DNA of 64,000 nucleotides. Origin: Ricinus communis. Lineage: Eukaryota > Streptophyta > Magnoliopsida > Malpighiales > Euphorbiaceae. Location of the stretch: contig NC_063256.1 in NCBI RefSeq assembly GCF_019578655.1, positions 16,998,916-17,062,915 on the forward strand, given 5' to 3'. Every line of letters starts with the position of its first letter. The first letter of the stretch is position 1. Positions 13,087 through 24,912 of this stretch are shown one piece after another. Under the pieces are notes generated by a model. That model was not told the DNA's origin, did no database searches, and saw nothing but the letters and a program-made list of their open reading frames with translations. The translations under genes were made by a program, and so were the position numbers.

Positions 13087-13099
13087 GGCTCTGATGCCA
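13087..13099 (-). promoter_or_regulatory. Primer binding site of the copia element
   Basis: On the minus strand TGGCATCAGAGCC directly abuts the 5' LTR. This is one base off the common TGGTATCAGAGC complement of the 3' end of initiator tRNA-Met, used to prime minus-strand cDNA. Confidence 0.85.
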
Positions 13100-13358
13100 T
13101 GTCACAAAATCAATTTAGAGATGATTAGAAATTCTTCTTCTTTCGCCCCTTTTGTATTCAGTCTCAATGTCAACCATATATACAGACCAAGGAAGAATCT
13201 AGAAAATATTAACCTAAGATCCATCCCTTAAAGACACCTTCCTATATTAGATTATACTACAGCTAATTACAAGACCTTACCAAAAATAAATAAGGTAACA
13301 TAAATGCTAAATATATATACTACTGATATGCTAAAAATATTCTGCTGATATGCTATTA
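13100..13358 (-). repeat. 5' LTR of the copia element
   Basis: This is the partner of 8,523-8,780. The plus-strand left end is TGTCAC. The right end merges into a (TA)n tract at 13,356-13,375, which hides the exact boundary. Confidence 0.88.
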
Positions 13359-13375
13359 TATATATATATATATAT

Positions 13376-14330
13376 GAGCAATATTTTGATATTATTTTTT
13401 CTATCCTACATGGCATATCACATGATCTCTAAACTATTTTTTTTAACTTTTAGAGAATTAATCTATTCTAATATATATTTCAATTATTTTAAAGAGTATT
13501 ATGATACAACTTCCAACAATTAGGATATTTAATTATTTTATATTTCTATACTCCTTTAGATTCTTATTTATTACTCTCACTTTAAATAATTCTTTTTCAA
13601 ATATTGTATTATATATATACAACGTCTTAATTATAAATTTTAAATATTTAATAGTCTTTTCTTTTTTTCTCTATATTCTTCTTTATAGTTTTAATTTTTG
13701 ATTAGATTTTTTAAGATTTTCTATTCTCATATTTGAACAATTATCTTATCAATTAAAGAACTTTTTCTAATTATAATTTTTATATTTATTTGCACATTTG
13801 ATCCCTCATTGCATTCTATCTTAAATATATACTAACAAAATTATTTTGATAAGGTTCAATTTCAAATAAAGAATTTAGTTAATTAAAAATTAATTTTTAA
13901 GTTAGATCTTCTATAATTTAGTAAATTAAAAACAACATAGAATATTTTTATATATGTAAAGTAAGAAAATATAACTGAATTATATACTTAAAATATATAA
14001 AATACTAAATCAACAAAAGGATATTAAAAAATAAATAAAATAATCTAATATCAAATCAAGTTATAACATAATTATTTAATTTGATTCGATTTACATTCAT
14101 AGGATATTTATTTTATTATATTTTATGAGGTACTCCTATTTATTTATTTTCATATAGATGTTATGAATGTAGTAAAAGAAAATTACAGAGTTCAAACTAT
14201 AAAAAAATATTAAATCATATAAAAAGAGAAAATAAACTTTTTTTAATGAATGAATTTATCGTCATCAAAATTAATAAATATTTAAAAATTTTAAAAGATA
14301 TAATATGTTTATATATCCAATAAAAGACTC

Positions 14331-14335
<5 letters not shown>
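13376..14335. other. AT-rich DNA, nothing recognised
   Basis: No coding similarity was found. The 66-codon ORF at 13,501-13,701 is composed of low-complexity hydrophobic codons expected from AT-rich sequence. Confidence 0.6.

Positions 14336-14396
<61 letters not shown>
14336..14396. repeat. (AT)n microsatellite, about 60 bp
   Basis: This is an uninterrupted alternating AT tract of about 30 units. It borders directly on the long hairpin at 14,398-14,569. Confidence 0.95.
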
Positions 14397-14397
<1 letters not shown>

Positions 14398-14399
<2 letters not shown>

Positions 14400-14569
14400 T
14401 ATTAATATTAAAATTGAATAATGCAATACAAAGATTTATAGTAAAACAAATCAATTGACTATATAACTAACTAACTAACTATAGTTAGTTAGTTAGTTAT
14501 ATAGTCAATTGATTTGTTTTTACTATAAATCTTTGTGGTATTGCATTATTCAATTTTAATATTAATAAT
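14398..14569. repeat. Long near-perfect hairpin (foldback), arms about 85 bp
   Basis: The two halves are reverse complements about an axis between 14,481 and 14,482, with no loop. The centre is CTAACTAACTATAGTTAGTTAG. The arms differ only by about 4 extra bases in the right arm (one extra T in TTTTTAC; GGT in CTTTGTGGTATTG). The outer ends read ATTATTAATATTAAAATTG and CAATTTTAATATTAATAAT. It could be a foldback/MITE-type element or an inverted duplication. If transcribed it would give long double-stranded RNA. Confidence 0.9.
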
Positions 14570-14600
14570 TTTATAATATTTATTGATATTAAAATTAGAC

Positions 14601-14627
14601 CCGCCCATAGGGTGAGCAATTATCTAG
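14601..14627 (+). mobile_element. Candidate Helitron 3' end
   Basis: A short hairpin CGCCC-ATA-GGGTG (one G.T pair) is followed 10 nt later by CTAG and then T. This matches the Helitron 3' terminus rule: GC-rich hairpin, about ten bases, CTRR, insertion before T. GC-rich sequence of this kind stands out in the surrounding AT-rich DNA. I could not identify a matching 5' TC terminus, so the extent to the left is unknown; the (AT)n and foldback may lie inside the element. Confidence 0.5.
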
Positions 14628-15168
14628 TTTAAATAATAATTCTCAGAGAGTTAATTTTAACAAAATAAAAGTGTAGGAGCTTAATGTTATGCAAATAAAA
14701 GTATAAATAATCAATCTCACAAAATAAAAGTACATAAATTTATTATCATAAAATTTATTTCTACATGCATTAACGGCGTGTATAATACACATTCCTAACT
14801 ATTGTTAGAAAAAGATTTTAATTTTATAGAAGTAAAGAAGGACCCAATATCACGAAATAAAAGTGCAAAAACCTAGTTTGAAAAATAATTAAAAGCATAA
14901 GGAGCTAAATATGAATTATTTCTATAATAATTCTACATAACATATATAATAGTAGGAAGGCCGGGAAAAAAGAACAAATACTAAAATATCCTTATACATT
15001 ATTCTATTAAAATCGATTAATATAGTCTTTTATTAATTGAGTTACTAATTAATTAATTATTAATTAAAATAGCAGTATTAGGACTAAGAAATCTCTTAGT
15101 TAAAATTCTAAACTCTATTATACATCTATTAATAATTAATAAAATCCAAAATTAATACATTGAGATAA
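14628..15168. other. AT-rich DNA, nothing recognised
   Basis: The stretch has several degenerate copies of a phrase like 'acaaaataaaagt' (about 14,660, 14,690, 14,720 and 14,850), suggesting a decayed short-period repeat. No coding content is evident. Confidence 0.5.
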
Positions 15169-15354
15169 TTAGAAATAAAAAATAAATCAATTCCATTATT
15201 TGTTTACGGGGAAGCAGATGAAGAGCATGAGCAAGAATTAGAATGTGCCATTTGCTCAAGTAATTTCGGGAGAAATGAGATTGGAAGAAGATTGACAAAG
15301 TGTGGACATTGTTTTCACGTTGACTGCATTGACACGTGGTCCCACACCAACTAA
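15169..15354 (+). pseudogene. RING-H2 finger gene fragment (ATL-type E3 ligase-like)
   Basis: A 61-codon frame without ATG ends at TAA (15,352-15,354). Its last part reads ELECAICSSNFGRNEIGRRL then TKCGHCFHVDCIDTWSHTN. This gives the first six ligands of a RING-H2 domain (C-x2-C, then C-x-H, then H-x2-C) and the conserved Trp after them, but the frame stops before the last Cys pair. RING-H2 domains recruit E2 enzymes for ubiquitin transfer; ATL proteins are usually membrane-anchored. Here the C-terminal zinc pair and the upstream part of the gene are missing. It is most likely a captured or decayed exon fragment, possibly carried by the Helitron-like element just upstream; an unannotated exon of a split gene is less likely. 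Confidence 0.7.
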
Positions 15355-18300
15355 ATAATTAGAGCTATTTATTTATTTTTTATATATATATTTTCTCTTA
15401 ATCGTATATAATGAATTTGTAATCTTTTATTTATATATAAAACAAAAATATACTTTGATTTACTATATGCTAGAGCTAAACTTTTTTTACATGTTAGTAT
15501 TAGCTAGAATTTATGTATGCTGTGACTAATTTATTTTCTTAAACGTCTATTTCTTTAGAAAACATATATGAATTTTATACATAACAAAAATACATCTAAA
15601 AATATAACTTTAATTGCATGAATTATATGAAATAAATATGTATCATAAAATTAATATTTATTATAGTATTTGAACATTAAATTTTTTATTTTTTTAGTAA
15701 CTTTAAGATTTTTATTGGCATGATTTTAGTCAAAAATAAAAAAAGTAATAATCTTATGTTTAATTTGATATTTAAAAAAAATAAAAGAGAGCTTTATTGA
15801 TAAAAGCAAGAAATTTTTTTATTTCATTTTAAATGATGACAAAAATTATAAAATAAGGAAAAAAATCATATTATGGCTATAAAAATAAAATAGAAAATAT
15901 GGTTACCGAGTCAAATGATTATAATTAATGTATAGATTCATTTAAATAAAAAAATATTAAGGTATATAAAAAACATATTGTAATCAAATATTAATTTAAA
16001 AAAATATTATACTAAAATAAAAAGGGAGACAGAAAAAACAAAGAAAGAAAAGCTCCAAAAGCTGAAAAAGAGTTATGGCAACCCATGCTTGGAAGTCCAT
16101 CAGATTCTATTCCAGTTCTGAATGGTAATTTCTACAAGCCCAAACTGAAATCCTGTCACATCATTCCCAGGCAAACAGTGGAAGGAATCCTAGTTGGCTA
16201 AGAATGTGAGACCCAAAACACCATGGAGGAGGCATGGCTTTAGCTACTTCACAGGAAGTTCTCACATCCCTTTGGCATATGCTGAAAGCTGGACTTTGTA
16301 AGTTTCTGCAATTCCTCAATCCATGAATCTCAGAGATGATAATGTATACTCAATTATGTATTGTTTGGATAAGATCAAAGGGTCGTACACACACACACAC
16401 ACGAACAGAAGAAAAAGGAAAAAATAAAAAAGAAAAAGAAAGAGAGAAAAAGGAACACTTCATTTATATATATGTCCTGTCTCTCCCTTCTTTCCTTACC
16501 ATGAATCTGTCAGCTTGCTTTCACCATCAGAATATTTAGCAACAGTTTTAGCAAGTAGCAGGCCAATCAGCCATATACATTGTATCATATATTCATATCT
16601 AATTTTCATATATATATCATAACTAATAAAAAAATATAAATATTTTATATTTTGATATTGGATAACTGATACATATTTCATTATTTAAAATTAATAAATA
16701 TTTATCAATTATCTAACATTTTAATATATAGATGCTAATATATACTAAGTCTAAATAAATCTTTTTTTATTATATTAGGTAAATTATATTTTGACCTACA
16801 TGCATGAATCTAGTATAAAAAAAGAAGAAGAAATATATCACCTGACCTCTGAAAAGAGTATAATAGAAACCAAGCTTAGCATAAAGAATAAAAAGGGACT
16901 ATGTATTTCTAAATCATATTTTTTACTTTTTTATTTATATGTAATATTTACAATTAAAATTATATTTATTTTGCTCTTTAGTATTTAAGAGATAATTAAA
17001 ATTATATTAATTTTTCTAGAAAATTAAATTAATGGTTATATTCTTTACTTATTTAATTTTTTTAATTAAAATTACATAAACTTTTCTAAAAAATACTACA
17101 TCAATGATTTAGTTTTTTTGTTTTAGCTTAAATTTTCTAATTATAATTTTAATATCATCAATATCAACAGAAAGAAAATAAAAGATTAAATTTTTATTTT
17201 GCATAACATCTTTCAATATAATTTTTATCTATAAATTTTAACATTTTGTAGGTGATGTTTTTAAATGGCTTTTAAGGATGATTTATATTTTTTGTAAGAT
17301 AGCATAGTTATTTTTTATATGATATCAAATATTCACTAATACACATGCTCGCATATGATAAGTTGTAAGTTCATTAAACATGAATTGTAGGTTCGTTGGT
17401 AGTTGGAGATAGGTTCATAAACAAATTCACTATTAAATATAGTTATAAACAACAAGATGATTAAGTATTATCTATAGATTCATCAAATATAAGATGTAAA
17501 TTCATCATTTATGGACTGTGAATTCATCAGTTAATATATGGATATGTTTTTTAATTTATGAATTTCTAAACTATAATATATGAATCTCAGATATATGTGC
17601 GTTGAACCCATAATTAATAATTTATATAAATATTTTATTTTTAACCTATGAACCTGTTATTTTTCTTTATATATTTCTCGACCAAAATATATAAACCTTT
17701 GGTATACATATAATGAACATATAGTTTATAATTTATAAATCTATTATTTTTAACATACAAATTTTTAGTTTTATGATTAATGTTTATAGTTTGTAGTGAT
17801 GAATCTATATTTATTACTTATAATTGTGTTTTGTAATTTATAATTATGAATTTAAAATTATTAGTTTTAATGCTCTTTATTATTAGTAAGTTTTAAAAAA
17901 TCAAAGTAGTATTATATAATGATAAAAAAAATTAAAATCGAAATTTTAAAAAATAAGATGTAATATAATTTAAATAATGAATAATATACTAAAGTGCGAT
18001 TGGATTTTTACATTTTTATAGAAAAGTTGAATTGTTAATAAAATTTCATGTATATATAAAATTTAATTTTAATATATAGTATTTATTATAAAAATACTAA
18101 TATATTATTAATAAATAAATTTAGTATTTTAATAAAAAATTATAAAACAAATAGAAATATAAAGTTAAAATAAAAAGTAATAATAAATTATTAGTAATCA
18201 TATAATAAAAAATGAGGAGAAAAGTATTAAAATTAATAACAAACATAGACAAAAAAGGAAAAAAAGGAAGAAAAAAGAAAGTTGAAGGAAAAGAACAAGG

Positions 18301-18818
18301 AGAAATGGAACCATATGATCTACATATTTTCGTATTTCTTTTATTATGGGTCCATGATGCTTTATGTATATGGGTCCATAATATAACAATTGATTGTATT
18401 AATCATAGATAATAGAAAAAATTAAATAAAAAATAAAAAGATTGTGTTATAATAAGTTTAACCTTGTTCAATATAAATAGTCTATTTCTCGGAAGTATAT
18501 TTTTTGGGATGTTGTATTCCTAAAGGAGTTACTTCTCAAATATTAGAAATTAAAATTATTTAGTGTTTAATTTGAATTCTCAAAAATAAAAATTTTATTA
18601 TTTTGTATATATCTTAAAAGACAATAATACTCAAAATAAAATTAGCATTAGCTTTTTAAAAATTTAAGTGAGATACATTGATCAATTCAGTTCTATGTAA
18701 TTAGGGAAGTTCTAGTTACCTAGCCCCCCTTAATAAGTTATTTTCTCTATATAATAAAAGTTGAGTTCTTCATTTTTTCAGAGGTTCTTCTTATCATGTA
18801 ATTCAAATAAAATTAAAA
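15355..18818. other. AT-rich intergenic DNA with one non-repetitive island
   Basis: Most is low-complexity AT-rich sequence. The exception is about 16,050-16,330, where base composition is more balanced and a 62-codon ATG-less frame (16,016-16,201) contains LWQPMLGSPSDSIPVLNGNF. I do not recognise it. A (CA)n tract lies at about 16,388-16,402. Between 17,340 and 17,870 many degenerate copies of 'attcatca'/'ttcataaa' phrases suggest an eroded minisatellite. Confidence 0.5.
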
Positions 18819-19341
18819 GGGATAAGTACAATAAAGTACCATGTGATTTTACTGTTTGATAACTTTCAGTATATAATTTTTTTTCAAATAAAAAGAGCTA
18901 TGTGGTTAAAAATTATGACAAAAAGTAGTATTTTACTGTTAAAAAGTATCAATTGACAATGATTTAGCCATCTTACTCCGATCAACCATTATTATTATAT
19001 TTTTCGTGTTTGATAATAAGGGTTTAGAGATTAACAACTCAAAATATTATTATTTGATAGTTACATCAATCTCATTGGATCAATGACTTCTTAAAACGCG
19101 AAGTAACAGTTAAATAATGAAATTAGAAGTTGTTAAACTCATGTTATCAAATACAACAAATATGATAATGATGGCTGATCAAAGTGAATACTGATGAATC
19201 CTTATAAATTGAGATTTTTTAACAGTGAGATACATTTTTTTTGTCATAATTTGTAACTACATGCCTTTTTTTGTCCGGAAAAAACCACATACTAAAAATT
19301 GTAAAACAGTAAAACTACCGGTACTTTTTTATACTTATTCC
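18819..19341. mobile_element. MITE with long terminal inverted repeats, family M1 (Mutator-like)
   Basis: The 523-bp segment begins GGGATAAGTACAATAAAGTA and ends with the complement of GGAATAAGTATAAAAAAGTA; the inverted similarity continues through GTTTTACTGTTT for about 45 bp. Flanks are AAATTAAAA (18,810-18,818) and AAACTAAAA (19,342-19,350), a 9-bp target duplication with one mismatch. Long inverted repeats with a 9-bp duplication are typical of Mutator-like elements. There is no transposase frame. A second, older copy is at 181-720. Confidence 0.75.
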
Positions 19342-19624
19342 AAACTAAAATTCATACTTCCTAATAAGTGCTACTTTCTCTCTTTATTTACCTCATACTA
19401 AATTACTCACTTCTTTCTTTTAAATTTTGAAATTTTAAAAAAGAGAAAAAATAAAGAATATTATACATGAGATGTATCAGAAACATAAACTCTATTTCAA
19501 ATTTAGGACCATGATTGTTTCGTGATAATGGCCCATATAATGAAACGTATATATATTACATTACAAGCTTTATTTCTTTGTTTTGTCAAGTAAAGTCTTT
19601 TTTACCATCATATAATGAGATTAC

Positions 19625-20079
19625 TTAAGTAATCATCATCCCTTTCAATCATGTATTAGCGAATACATCAACTGAAAAAGAAAGGATATTTCATTATATT
19701 ATATTCTATTATTTTTTTATTACTTAATTGATTACATTATCTTCTATTAAGATTATGTTTGGTATGACATAATAGAATGTAATGTAATTAACCGTGTAAT
19801 GTAATGTAATAATCATTCCATTACAACGTTTGGTTAGAGTAAAAAGATATATAATATAGTGTAATCAATATTATTTGTTTATTTATAATAGTTGGTATAG
19901 AATTAAAATATTAAAATAAATTATATGAAAATAATGTTAAATTTATTAATTTTTAAATATTTATGATGGTTAGAATTCAGTAATAGATTTTTGGAATTTG
20001 ATCGTCAGTCATCAACTGCCGAAATTCAACCATTGGATAATGCTGATTGGAGACTTAGAGGTGTTTGAATTATATTAAT

Positions 20080-20113
<34 letters not shown>

Positions 20114-20255
20114 AAAGTAATTGTCATTCCTTTCTATCTTGTATTAGCCAATATATCAACTAAGATAAAAAAGGATATCTATTACATTTATTTTATTACT
20201 TTTTTTTATTGCATTAGTAAATTGATTACATTATTTTCCATTCAGATTATGTGTG
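19625..20255 (-). mobile_element. MITE-like element, family M2, copy 2, with internal direct repeats
   Basis: Segments 19,625-19,765 and 20,113-20,255 are direct repeats of about 140 bp (shared phrases 'ttgattacattat', 'aaaggatat', 'agattatgt'). They enclose about 345 bp that contains the M2 core shared in reverse with 1,240-1,765. A (TA)n tract sits at about 20,085-20,112. The arrangement may be a nested or tandem pair of MITEs rather than one element. Non-coding. Confidence 0.45.
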
Positions 20256-22441
20256 GGCAGCAGTTTCGGGCGTACACTCAAGTGTTTCTAGCGGCTACAG
20301 TATTGCAAGACTTTTCAACCTAATTGGGAACATGCTAACTAGTCACAGAGACTAGCACGGAGAAAGAAAATTGCAATCCGGGTAATTCTTTGAGACACTT
20401 TTACTAATTGAGTGACATTTCTAGATTCCATAAGAAAGCTTCGTCACATCTAGAGATGGATCCGAAAATCAACTTTCTTATTTATGTATCCATATTTTTA
20501 ATTTTATTGCTTAACAGGCTATTCCTTATAAATACAATATTTATAATTCAACCACCAATCACTATAGCATGTGAGGTCCAATTAAATCTAGCCTATTTTA
20601 GTTAGACCCCATTTCCATTCAATTTATTAGCCTAGGTTTACTATTTAATTATGTTCAAGAGGCCATCTAGACTAACTCAATTACCAATTATTCTTTTGAT
20701 TACCAAGTTTTTATCTTAGTTGGGCTACATTTTTTACGCCGAGGCCAATTCAGTCTTCTTATTCTAAGTGAGTCCATTAATTAATCTTAAACATCGTATA
20801 AGTCTACTAAGTCTAAATGGGTTTTAGCTTAAGCCCAATTTACTAATATTTTAACCTAATGGATTATAATTTACATGCAAAGTCCAATTCTAAGCATATG
20901 TCCTCTGTCCAATTTTAATTAATAATCACACAACAATTTTTTCTATTCATTCATCAAAATAAAGCAAAATAATGTAAAAAATATAGAACGCAGTAAATCT
21001 AAATTGTTATAATCCTTCCTACAATTAATAAACTTAGAAAAGACTAATCTAGGTAAAAAAATGGCAGAAAACATCAAAAGTGCTTGAAAATCGTGAAATA
21101 GTGCAAATTTGGAACAAACAACCGATGATGACATCACAGAGTCAATCGGCACAATGCACAGCTGGTCGACTCTACACTCTTGTTCTAGGCCGATTTGGTT
21201 ATCTTTAAGCACTATGACCGTGAAACTTGATGTGCAAGCAAAAAAACACGTGAAACATGGTTAGAAATATGAAAAGGATTAAATAAATACATAAATAAAT
21301 TAGCTTTTAAGGCAATAAAATACTAAATAAACTTACAATAAGTAAATTTTCTAATATGGCAATTTTTACAACTAATACTAAGCTGATCTTCAACCTTAAT
21401 AAATTCATGACATACTTCTATATTATCATCAACCTAACATATTTGACTCATATATATATATATATATCAATCATTATAAGGCTCAAAATCCAAGAATAGA
21501 AGTTATCAGTTTCAAAAATTAGAAAACATGCATAAAGGAGAAATACATAAATCTCATAGGAAACTTGATTCTAAACATGTTAATCATAAGAATACATACA
21601 ATCATGTTATTCATAACATGTCTCTAACAACTAAAATAACAAATAAAACACAAAAGAGAAAATAAAAAAAAGGGTTAGAGATATGATGATGATGTAATTT
21701 GAAACCCTTAGGTCACCGTATTATGCAGATCCTCAAGTCTCAGGTGAAGAGAAGGAAGTTGAATCGAATATAGGATAGGAATCCATAATGTTTAAGATTT
21801 TATCTTTGATTTTTGAGAGAAAGTGTTTTGCTTCTAAAAAATACTTACTATCGTTCAATTGTCAGTTATTAAAGAAATACTGAGAATTCTCCTCTTAAGC
21901 CCAAGACTTCCTATTATATTTGTAGAAAAAGTTTAAGAAATTCTAAAAGCTTTTGATATATGTTCTTAACTTTTGATAAACATCCATAATTAAAAAAATT
22001 AATTTATGGACTTATTAGGAGTATTTATCAATAAATATGAAATAATTCATTAAAAATCACTAAAAACTTGAATATTTGTCAATAAAATATTTTAGAAGAC
22101 GTATTTTCATAAATTTTGACATCTTAAATTGAAAAGTTATGCAAAACAATGTCATATTTTTGAATTCGGGGCCAATCGGGACTGTGTAAAGCCAATCAAC
22201 TGTACGTCGAGCTGATTGGCTTAGGGGAAAAAGGTTTTGAAAAATTTAGTCCTTGAACTTTTAAAATTTACAATTTCATCCCTCAACTTATTTTTTTGTT
22301 AATTTAGTCAAAATTGATTTCAGGAAATAATTCTTGGTTCAATTATTCATAGCCCTAATTTGGGATTCGACCGTTCTTAATCTCTCGATATTTGAGAAAA
22401 GCAGTAACTTTTATCATCAGATTTTTCATAATTTCGTCGAT
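20256..22441. other. Unassigned, possibly old retroelement sequence
   Basis: No domain was recognised. The composition around 20,260-20,420 and 21,100-21,230 is more balanced than neighbouring DNA. The minus-strand ORF at 20,943-21,212 has no recognisable motif. The stretch is continuous with 24,913 onward once the intervening solo LTR is removed. Confidence 0.4.
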
Positions 22442-24912
22442 ATCTATGTCACGACCCACTATGTGGGCCCGTGACCGGCACTAGGGAATGGGTAGATTTA
22501 AGGCCACCAAAACCCGTAGTAAGCCTTACCAACCCGCAAATCCATATATACAATTAATCAAATATAAGGTAGTCATAATTGTCTAGCATAATAAATCATC
22601 ATATTACCAACATGAGTCAGAATCGCTATATAAATTTTAAATTTCCTACTGCGGATACTCTAGAGTAATAATGACAAGTATAGAAGTATAAGATAATTAC
22701 AAAAGTCCGAAGAAGAAGAAGTCGGACTGTCAAATGTGCGAAGGCGAAGGTCTTTAACTGTAACCTGAAAAATTTACAATTGAGACTGTCAGTCTCGGGA
22801 GTGAGTTAAAATCAAGTAATCTAAGGACTATTGCAACCTTCACATGATATAATAATTATTTTAAACAATATACCAATTTCTGAACATAATTACAATCATA
22901 ATACATAGTCATACCCCATAATAATAAAATGATAGAAAGGAGAGTGAGTAAATAAATAAAGACATTTTTACTTTCACGATTTCAAATCAATCCGTCAATT
23001 AAATCCTACACACACCGACACTAGGGAATGGGTAGGCTTAAGGCAACGTGCAATTCGTGTCGACAAAATAATAATATCTGTATTATTATAACATTACTAA
23101 TAATAATATTTATATTATCTTCAATAATTAATAATCTAGTAAAATTAATTACGTTGAGATATTAGTAACCATGTTAAACATAAACTTCCAAAATAGCATA
23201 TTAAAATCAGACTTAGCATTAGTGCAATGATTAAATGACTTTAACTCACAGGTTTGGCGACCTCCTAGCTCGCTCCGGTGCCTCGGTAGGAGGCCGAAAT
23301 GTATGATCATCTAATCACGGAAAACAATTTATCAATACCGAGACAATCGATCATTAATCCTAGGTCTAGACTCCTGGGGCCTAAGAATCTCGACTCGGGA
23401 GAATTCTACCGAAAATCCGGCAGAACCTTCCCTACAACACGAACATTACCCCCCGTAAAAACGGGTCCAGGACCTGCCAGAAGAACACTTCAAATACTTA
23501 ACGATTCAAACAATAGGAGTCGGGTCCCCAAACTTCACTATTTCCCGACTCCGCCACACAGCACAAAATACGAAGCAGGCAAACTGACAGACAATTATTT
23601 TTGACTCACAAATAATATCAAATACTCAATATAAATCATTAGACATAAATTTAAAATCAAAGGATTTCTAAAATTAACGGGCCAAAGAAATATTATCGAG
23701 ACGCTTGATCGCTCGGTCAACTCGCCTCCAGCCGCCGGAGTCCGATCGACGATCCGAACACACCATCGGACTCACAACGACGCGCTGAAGACGATCCCCG
23801 CTTCCGATTTTCCGATCTGACACCCGATCATCCGGAGAGATTTACGGACGATCTCGACCGTCGATTTGCAAACGGAGCCCAATCGCCACAAAACCAGTGC
23901 CATCGCGAAGCTTGAGCTGAGGAGAGTCGGGATACATCCTCCGATCATCTATCCTCCGCCGGAGCTCGCCGGAAAAGCCCAAAAACATGGCTGCCACCAC
24001 TTCGCCAGAACTCTCTCCTCCGGCCACCAAAACCGATGCCGCTGCCGCCAAAAGGAAGCTCTCTCCAAGAGGAGCTGATCGCCACTGAGATCGGCTGGAA
24101 AGGCCACCGGAATCGCCGAACGACGCCGGAAGCCGCCACGTCGCGCGATTCCGCCGCCGACGCCGCCACCGCCTCCACCGCCACCATCGTGCTCGCTGCG
24201 GCGCCTCCTTCCGACGTCAACACCGCCTGGCCTCCGGGTCAGTCCACCATGGACGCCGACGACTCTCTCTCTCCTCCCTTTCTTCTTCTTCCTTCTTTCT
24301 TTTCTCTCTCCCCGATTTTCATTCCTTTCAATATCGACATTTGACCCTTGAATTTTTCCTTATTACAATTTGGTCCCTCAACTTTCTTAATTACTTACAA
24401 TTTCATCCTGCGAATTTCAATTTGACCCCCAAACTTCTTTTTAGCCTTTCAATTAAGCCCCTAACTATTTAATTTGGGCCAAATCCGAATTATTGAAAAT
24501 ACACAATTACAAAAATACCCACCGAGCATATTTATTTACAAAAATACCAAGCTCACAAATTTCCATTAAAACCCCATAAAAATAAAATTATACTTTTAAT
24601 CCTTATTCCAAAATAATCCTCCAATTAAATCCTACACACAATTAAATTAAATAATCAATTTCCAACTTAAAATTTAATACTACTAATCAATTATAATACC
24701 AATTTTCCCAAAATTCTTTTATAAAAACATCCTTTATAATTTCTTCCAAAATTTTTCAATATATAATTTTACTTATATAAATATGCATTTGGGAAAATTT
24801 TGAATAATCAAAATATAATCATTTCAAATTAAACCCAATAATAATGAAGCTAAAATTAACTTAAATAAAAACTCATTATTAAATATATAAAAATTCCGGG
24901 TGTTACAATCTA
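22442..24912 (-). mobile_element. Solo LTR, family A, with perfect target duplication ATCTA
   Basis: The LTR spans 22,447-24,907 (TGTCACGACC ... GGGTGTTACA), flanked by ATCTA at 22,442-22,446 and 24,908-24,912. It is the reverse complement of the LTRs of the 46,801-54,760 element: its left end is the complement of GGGTCGTGACA and its right end the complement of TGTAACACCC. A GC-rich block (about 23,690-24,280) carries small ORFs on both strands; these recur in other copies and are LTR sequence. A stretch around 22,990-23,040 is shortened relative to the longer LTRs. Solo LTRs arise by recombination between the two LTRs of an element. Confidence 0.93.

Larger units (their letters stand above)
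8523..13358 (-). mobile_element. Ty1/copia LTR retrotransposon, degenerate, minus strand
   Basis: The element is about 4.8 kb. Two 258/259-bp LTRs (8,523-8,780 and 13,100-13,358) differ at roughly 15 positions by eye. A primer binding site lies beside the right (5') LTR and a purine tract beside the left (3') LTR. The internal order on the minus strand is gag, protease, integrase, reverse transcriptase, RNase H, which defines Ty1/copia rather than Ty3/gypsy. All domains carry stops or frameshifts, so this is a dead copy. Outer ends lie in AT-repeat sequence (AATAT left, TATAT right), so the target duplication is not convincing. Confidence 0.93.

Noticed and set aside
8518..13363. A target duplication for the copia element
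   Set aside because: AATAT and TATAT flank it, but both sides are AT-rich or (TA)n, so the near match is not meaningful.
18198..18412. Overlapping ORFs on both strands (63 and 66 codons)
   Set aside because: They arise from an A/G-rich tract (Lys/Arg-rich on one strand, Phe/Leu-rich on the other).
23299..24344. Overlapping ORFs in the GC-rich part of the 22.4-24.9 kb region
   Set aside because: The same block occurs in other LTRs of family A; it is LTR sequence with no recognisable domain.
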